Of a stretch of DNA of 64,000 nt, positions 21,961-64,000 are shown one piece after another. Under the pieces are notes generated by a model that was given only the letters and a program-made list of their open reading frames with translations, was not told the origin of the DNA and ran no database searches. This DNA is from Doris montereyensis (taxonomy: Eukaryota; Mollusca; Gastropoda; Nudibranchia; Dorididae). Both the position numbers and the translations under genes were made by a program. The DNA is taken from positions 1 through 64,000 of the forward strand of contig JAXRKP010000423.1 in the NCBI GenBank assembly GCA_037039925.1, given 5' to 3'. Numbering within the stretch: position 1 is the stretch's first letter; each line of letters opens with the position of its first letter.

Positions 21961-22261
21961 AACAACCAAAAACAAAACCTAACAAAACTTCAAACAACAA
22001 ACAAAAAAACAAATGGGATTTCCCTACGACGAATGGAGTTCTTTCTTACTTTTATTTTTGTTTTGTTTAGGTTATGGGTGGGTTTGTTTTTTAGTTATTT
22101 CCGCCTAGATCTGTTCAATTGAAATAAAAATCGATTTCCTTTCAGTCCTGAGTTTTTCAATCGATATAAATATAATGCAAATGGTTTTTTTAATTTTGTG
22201 CTTGTTTATTATCTGTTGTATAGAAAACGCTATTTAACAATTTTATATAATATTATTATTT
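21961..22261. other. AT-rich spacer
   Basis: A-rich then T-rich low-complexity sequence between the SINE-like element and LINE copy B. Nothing gene-like is visible. Confidence 0.6.
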
Positions 22262-25065
22262 GAGCACCCGGGCACTGAACAGGTAAGCACCTGTACGGAG
22301 AGTAGATGATCCCGCCCTCCAAGGGTCTCCTACTGCCTTGCAGGTCGGTCTTGGCTGACCAAAGGCTAAGGGAATTAACCCTGATAGAACATAACAAGGC
22401 CTGGTAGGGGCCTCAAGGTGACAGCCTCACCATCTACTTAGGGTACAGTGGGATAATCCCCTGCTTATCTAAAACCAAACGGATTAAAAAAAATAAATGC
22501 AATATACCCAGCTTGACCTTTCAACGATGAAAATGAAACGAACACGGACTGTGATTTTGGAACACTGAATATTAGGGCAATAAATGGAAAAGAGATAGAA
22601 TTAGTTGAAGAAATGGAAAATTTCAAAGTGGACGTTTTGGCCATTACAGAAACAAAGAAAAAAAGGATAAGAAATAGAAAATATAGGATCAAATAGATGT
22701 CAAAGATAGAGCTAGAGCAGGAGTATGCCTCTTAATGCATAAAAGACATGAAAAGCTACTAGAAAATTGAAATTTATAAGCCCACGGCTATTAGAGGTAA
22801 ACATTAAACCAAACGGACGAGAAATTAAATCATTAATAGCTTATGGACCAAACGAAGACGCCACTAAAGAAGAAACAGATATCTCCGAAAACGATTTACA
22901 AATAGCTGTAGAGAATCTTAAACACAAACAGGAACTAATGGTTTTATGAGATTTAAACACGAGAGTAGACAACAATATAGAAACGTCAGGACGAGTAATA
23001 GGTAAAGAAGGAGAGACAACAACTTCTCCAAATGGAGAGACTCATAGATTTTTGCCTAAAGAATAACATGCAAATAACAAACACCTTTTCCCCCATAAAG
23101 ATATCCACAAATATACAAGACTAAATGAAGACAAGTGTGAAAAATCAATGATAAACTACATAATAGTTAGCAGTTCCCTTTCTTACAGTACATTGGATGC
23201 AAGAGTAAATAGAGGAGCAGAAATATTTAGTGATCATCACCCAGTGATAGCTAGAATGAGATTACTGACTGAAGAAAACAAACAGAAAAGGAAAAGAAGA
23301 AGGCTACCAAACTCAAAATTAAAGGAACTAAATAAACCAATAGTAAAACAGATACCCCAATCTAGGATAAAAATGTTTATCATTGAAAGGCAGACGAATC
23401 TGAATGATAGCAAAATAAAAGAAAAGTGGCAAATGTATAAAGAAACACTCTTCAGTTGTACTGAAGAGGTCTGTGGTAGAAACAAATTAAAGGAGATAGG
23501 AAAAGAACAGCATGGTGGAATGAGAATGTCAATTAAGATCAAAGAAAAGAAGGATGCCTGGAAGAAATACTTGCAAACACAGAGACCAGAGGATAGGATA
23601 GATTACGTGAAGAGCATGAGAAAGACCAAAGCATGCCCAATACGACAAATTAAGAATGCCACAGGAGAAATAATGAAAGAAGGCAGCCAACTCATGGAAA
23701 CGTGGAGAAAGTACTTTCAACAATTACATAATCCTTCCCTGAACATATGACACAAGGAGTAAAGATCAATTAGTATTAGTGACAAGTAATCCAGATGAGA
23801 CAGCTGAAGATGTAGATGTAGTCAATGAAAGAAATCCAAATAGCTCTAAGAAAAGTGAACTTAGGAAACACTTCAGGAGCTGATCAAGTTTATCCAGAAA
23901 TGATTAAAAACCAAGGGAGAGAGGCAGACAAACATACAATATGCCAACAAGCATGGGAGTCCAAACAGGTGCCAGGCGATTGGAAAAAAGGAACAGTAGT
24001 ACCAATACATATGAAAGGATCAACTATGGAATGCTCAAACTATAGAGGGATATCACTACTTAGCGTACCAGAAAAAGTGTATGCCAGGATTCTGGAAATG
24101 AGACTAAGTAAAAGAGTAGAGGATCAGATTGAAGAACATCAGAGTGGATTTAGACCAGGAAGAAGTGTACATAATCACGTATTTACAATAAGACAAATAA
24201 TAGAAAAAAAAAATCCTTGAGAGAAACATTGACTTAGAAAAGGCATTTGACACTGCATTTGCTGATGATTTAGATTTGTTTGGAAAATCAGAAAGTGACC
24301 TTCAGTCGAAAATCAACACGAACAACGCACTAAATAAAGAGGAATGAAAGTAAATGCAAGAAAACCAAAACAATGCTAGTGACTACGGAAGCTAAAACAC
24401 AAAATCTTAAATTGGGCAGGGAGAATTTAGGACACGTTCAAAGCTACAATTACCTAGGATAATGATTAACTCAGAGGGAAAACTAAGAGAAGAAATCAGC
24501 CAGAGAATCAAAAAGGCAAGTGCAATATATAACAGTATGGGAAAGGCATCTGTAGGTAAACAAGAATTGTCAACAAAAACCAAAATGGCAGTATAATATA
24601 CAATACAATTTATTGTCCTACTCTCCTCTATGGCAGCGAAACCTGGACCTTAGACAGTAGAGAATACAGGCAGCTGAAATGAAATATCTAAGAAGAGTAG
24701 TAGGGAAAACTAAAAGAAACAAAATCAGAAACACAACAATAAGAGATCAAACCAAAGCAGATGGCATAAAAACTAAGATAGAAACAAATTAATTGAGATG
24801 GTTTGGGCATGTAAACAGAATGAATGACAATAGAATAGCTAAATCAGTATACAGTGCTAAAGCCCAAGGTAAAAGACCAAAAGGCAGACCTCGGAGAAAG
24901 TGGGAAGAATATATAAAAGAGGCATTAAAGCATAGAAATTTAACGTTTTTTGAAGGAAACAGACAATGCCAGGACGGGATCCTGGAGAAAGATCATCTCA
25001 GGTATATGAATCCATACACCGAAAGGTAGAATGGGAACTGATAAAGAAAGAAAGAAAGAATAATT
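22262..25065 (+). mobile_element. LINE copy B, nearly full length, internally deleted
   Basis: Same family as copy A. It keeps the 5'UTR (from ACAGGTAAGCACCTGT near 22281), the APE endonuclease (ALE-type core at 22560-23150, ending FSDHHPVIARM around 23225), the RT N-terminal region ([56 protein letters not shown]), the catalytic box in the intact form FADD near 24262, and the C-terminal [17 protein letters not shown]...[11 protein letters not shown] palm sequence is missing around 24250. The 3' end is (AAAG)n at about 25045-25062. Frameshifts disable it. Confidence 0.93.
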
Positions 25066-26180
25066 TGACCACCTCTTTTGTTTATTTAGTTGTATAATGA
25101 GCGATCTTTTATCGTCACTGACAACAAATGCAGGCCTTGAAGGACTAACAAGTCATAATATTGTGATATCCATAATAAAACAACCATGATCTGCCGAGAC
25201 TTCAGTTTTCATAGAGCCTGTCTCGTATAATATATCAGTATCATCGTCTCTCTCCCAGTCCCCCTCTCCCCCACACCTGTTGTCTTGGTTTTAAGTTATG
25301 AACGCACGTGGCCGCCGCCACATCCACAATGCACGACAATGATACTCATCGTTGGACGTTGGACTGACTCATTCGTGACTCACACTCACAAGAGTTTCCC
25401 TAATCTATTTTTAGTCTCTTATCAGAAGAGCAACTTTGCCTTCACAAAGTTAGTGATAAAATTACCTTCCTAATTTCGTCATACATGTATTAGCCTCTCA
25501 CGCGATGAAAACTTGAAAATTAAACTTAGCTTTATATTTCCCAGATGATTTCACAAATAAAACGTAGCCGATCTCATTTATAGTTACAGACAGATTCAGG
25601 CAGAATACGCTTAGTTTGAATGGTTTCTAGGAAGGCATTTACCTTGGAATTTTGTTTATTTCCAATTGTGACAAGAATTCAGTGTTGAAAGTTTAAATGA
25701 GAGAATAATAGTTTGACAAACAATGTTAGGAAGATACAGTAAGATTTCGGAATATCCATTATGACGAGAAAGTTCCAATTGTACGTCACGAAAAGAAAAA
25801 GTAAACAATATGGCATGTTCTTAATTGCCCATATCCAGGATTTCCCCTAACATCTCTCTTAAAGGCATTTCTTTACTGTGAGTTCTCATGTAGTGACTAT
25901 TTTTGCTGTTCTTCATTCAAGACAATGATTATGTTTCGTATTTGTTGTTACTAGATTCTAATCTAGATCTAGATCTAGATCTAGATTTAAATTGAAATAG
26001 TTGAATGTGGAGAAAACTTCGACGCAAGCGAGAAATCAGATTGCAAGCGATAGATAACCAGACAGATGGATAGACAGATAGTTAAACATTTAGATCGACT
26101 CAGACAGAGGAGAGACGGACAGATAGACACAGAGAGAGAGAGAGGGGGGGGTAACAGAAGGGAGGCTATTTCCAGAGACA
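25066..26180. other. Intergenic sequence upstream of Pumilio
   Basis: No exon recognisable. It contains a GATCTA/TAGATC run near 25960-25985 (TCTAGATCTAGATCTAGATC) and a purine tract (GAGAGAGAGAGGGGGGGG) near 26130. Confidence 0.6.
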
Positions 26181-26187
26181 AGATTTA

Positions 26188-26310
26188 TGACGTCATCATT
26201 GTTCTACTCCCATAATGCATTGCAAATCCAAAATGGCCATCGCATGAAACAGCGTAATGCTAACATTCCTGTAGGTTTAGCACAATCCACATCAATCCAG
26301 GTTAGGAAGG
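26188..26310 (+). promoter_or_regulatory. Candidate Pumilio promoter and 5'UTR exon
   Basis: A perfect CRE palindrome TGACGTCA (26188-26195) is followed by TCCCATAATGCATTGCAA (26208-26225, resembling the CCCA-AATGCA core of ZNF143/Staf-type sites) and a YY1-like AAAATGGCC (26230). About 60 bp downstream, CCAG|GTTAGG near 26300 could be the donor of an untranslated first exon, spliced to the acceptor at 26477. Clustering of three housekeeping-promoter motifs 300 bp before the start codon is suggestive, not proof. Confidence 0.4.
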
Positions 26311-26508
26311 TGGAATCTATGCCTTATTTTCGAATTTTATGGATACTGTTTGTGTAATATTTATTATTATTTATGTACAGATAGCAGGTGATGTGTGCCC
26401 GATGAATGTTATCTAAATACCTTCCTTCGAGGATGCATGTTGATATGTCAACTCATTAAATTTGTCTTTGTTCTCAGTTTCCAGGGCATGCTATTGGATA
26501 AAGCTTAG

Positions 26509-62111
<35,603 letters not shown>

Positions 62112-64000
62112 GTAATTTATTGCTTGTGCCACATCATGTACCCTCCACTTAACCACTTTCCTCTTTCTTAATTTATCACATACCTTTTTGCCCCATGCCC
62201 CAAAATCCCCTCTTCCCCATGATTTTCTTTGCCAGTCATGATGAAACCAATCTGACACCTCATCTGAGTAACACATGATTCTTGATTGATTCTGAATCTG
62301 GCTGATGTATATTTTAAAACTAATAAAAACATTCAACCAACGGGACCTGAACATATAATGTGTTGTTTTGAGATGAGAGGCCTAGGCTCGAGTGCCACCT
62401 TTAATGACAAAATAAAGCTTTTCTTTTTGTTTTGACTCAATGACACAAAACAACACCCCCACCTAAAAATGTCTTTTCAGTATTCCATCAAGTTCTTTTT
62501 CTTTCCTTTTTTGTTTGTTTGTTGTAATTGAAAATGATGGCCAATTCACATGCCAGTGGTAGTGTTTTTCACTTTAAAAGCATTAGAAATTTAGTTTTAT
62601 AGGGTTACAATCGCAGTCCATTCCCTATCAGATGCACAAGTATGACGTACAAACACATTCTTGTGGAATTTATTTTCTGATTAAGGCTTCTACCAACATA
62701 TTTTGCTCCAGGTTTCAGATGAACGTAATAAGTTGCCCACAGCATTTCACTGAAGTAAATTTTTAAGCCATAGCATTGTTTTGCAAACCTCCTATATAGT
62801 ATATTTTGTAAGTCATGTGCCAGTCATGATGAAACCAATCTGACACCTCATCTGAGTTACAAAGTGATTCTTGATTGATTCTGAATCTGGCTTACTGGAC
62901 AAAAATGTTCAACGATCGGGACCTGAACCCACAGTGTGTAGTATGAGAGGCCAACACCTTGCCTCGGACCACTGCGTTCCTCCTTTATTTATAAATTGAA
63001 GTTTTATTATTTCTGATATGTAGAAAAGAAATACTGTGGGTGTAGTATTGGCCCTACATCATGTAATTCTTATTCTTAGAGGCTGATATTTTGGGTCAAT
63101 GATCAATTTTACTCGAGATTTTCTCCTCAAAATGTCTTTTCAGTATTTTGTCTTTTTCTTTTCTTCTTCTTTCATTGTTTGTTTGTAATTGTTGAAAATT
63201 ATGACCAATTCACGTCCCAATGGCAGTGTTTTTAACTTTTAACCCAAGAAAAGCTCATGGTGTTACCAGAAGTGACCTTCTTACAATGAGGGGTTTCCCC
63301 AGCCATTTGCATGTAAAAACTAGTGTGTGCAAGGAGTAAAGCTAGGATTTAGACTTAGTTTAAACAAATACGACGTATAAGCAAATTTTAAAATAATATT
63401 TTCAAATTAAGTCTTCTTTTGATAGTCTACCAGCATACTTTCAAATGAGCATAATAATTCACCCACAGAATTACAGTGATGGAAATCTTTAAGATGCAGC
63501 GTTGTTTTGCAACCCCCAACCTCCATATATTGTGTATTAATATGCAAATTATACGCCAGTCATGATGAAACCAATCTGACACCTCATCTGAGTTACAAAG
63601 TGATTCTTGATTGATTCTGAATCTGGCTTACTGGACAAAAATGTTCAACCTGATGTTTTGGATCTATTATCATTTTTACTCAAGATTTTCTCCTCACTTA
63701 CAGATGTCTTTTCAGTATTCCGTCTTTTTCTTTTCTTCTTTTTGTTACTTTGAAAACTTTAGGAATTATTATTTTTAAGGGTTACAATTTATTTTCTAGT
63801 TAAGGCTTCCTCTGAGAGTCAGCCGGCATATTATGCTCCAGGTTTCAAATGAGCATTATGATTCATTCACCCACAGAATTTTTTTAAGCCATAGCATTTT
63901 GCAAACCCCCCATATGGTATATTTTGCAAGTCATGTGCCAGTCATGATGAAACCAATCTGACACCTCATCTGAGTTACAAAGTGATTCTTGATTGATTCT
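62112..64000 (+). repeat. Compound tandem repeat in Pumilio intron 15
   Basis: GCCAGTCATGATGAAACC recurs at 62231, 62819, 63555 and 63937. Between these, blocks ATGTCTTTTCAGTATT, AGGCTTC(T/C)..., GCTCCAGGTTTCA(A/G)ATGA and AAGCCATAGCATT recur in the same order. Units are about 590, 740 and 380 bp. Each unit begins with a SINE-like segment in reverse orientation, complete with a tRNA-like head at 62940-62990. No further PUM exon is recognisable before the window ends. Confidence 0.85.
62819..62990 (-). mobile_element. SINE-like segment, tRNA-like head, minus orientation
   Basis: On the minus strand: GCAGTGGTCCGAGGCAAGGT, GTTGGCCTCTCA, then GTGGGTTCAGGTCCCG (B-box-like), then a body ending GGTTTCATCATGACTGGC. 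The head resembles that of SINE family 1 (TAGTCCAGAGGCAAGGTGTC), so the two share a tRNA-type 5' module with different bodies. Partial copies at 62231, 63555 and 63937. Confidence 0.65.

Overview
The window is eukaryotic, AT-rich animal DNA: small coding exons with GT-AG (one apparent GC-AG) introns, tRNA-derived SINEs, APE-endonuclease LINEs, Tc1/mariner-type remnants and long microsatellites. The two recognisable genes are bilaterian. The repeat content and Pumilio sequence suggest a marine invertebrate, most likely a mollusc or another lophotrochozoan, but I cannot prove that without a search.

Layout. 1-3825: a 44-bp minisatellite that runs off the left edge. 6135-15834 (minus strand): the 5' part of CAND1 (cullin-associated NEDD8-dissociated protein 1), seven exons coding for roughly the first 200 residues. 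Its introns hold three SINEs, a pogo-like TA-flanked transposon and a twin-primed (5'-inverted) LINE. 16085-25070: intergenic DNA between divergent genes, filled by LINE fragments, a Tc1 remnant, an inverted duplication and a nearly full-length but broken LINE. 26509-62111 (plus strand): Pumilio (PUM), fifteen coding exons from the start codon to the first residues of the Pumilio homology domain; the rest of the RNA-binding domain lies beyond the right edge.

The PUM introns are the unusual part. Eight copies of a ~250-bp repeat, all in gene orientation and all inside PUM, occur between 30.8 and 61.7 kb; some were spread by local segmental duplication. An antisense LINE with an expanded 5'UTR sits in intron 6. 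An uninterrupted 486-codon ORF of unknown function (48054-49514) sits in intron 8. Intron 15 is a compound tandem repeat.

Functionally, CAND1 (exchange factor for cullin-RING ligases) and Pumilio (sequence-specific mRNA repressor) act in different pathways; nothing here shows they work together beyond divergent arrangement. The CAND1 exons are free of frame errors, whereas about half of the PUM exons need single-base corrections to restore conserved peptide. That points to assembly indels or, less likely, a decaying gene copy.
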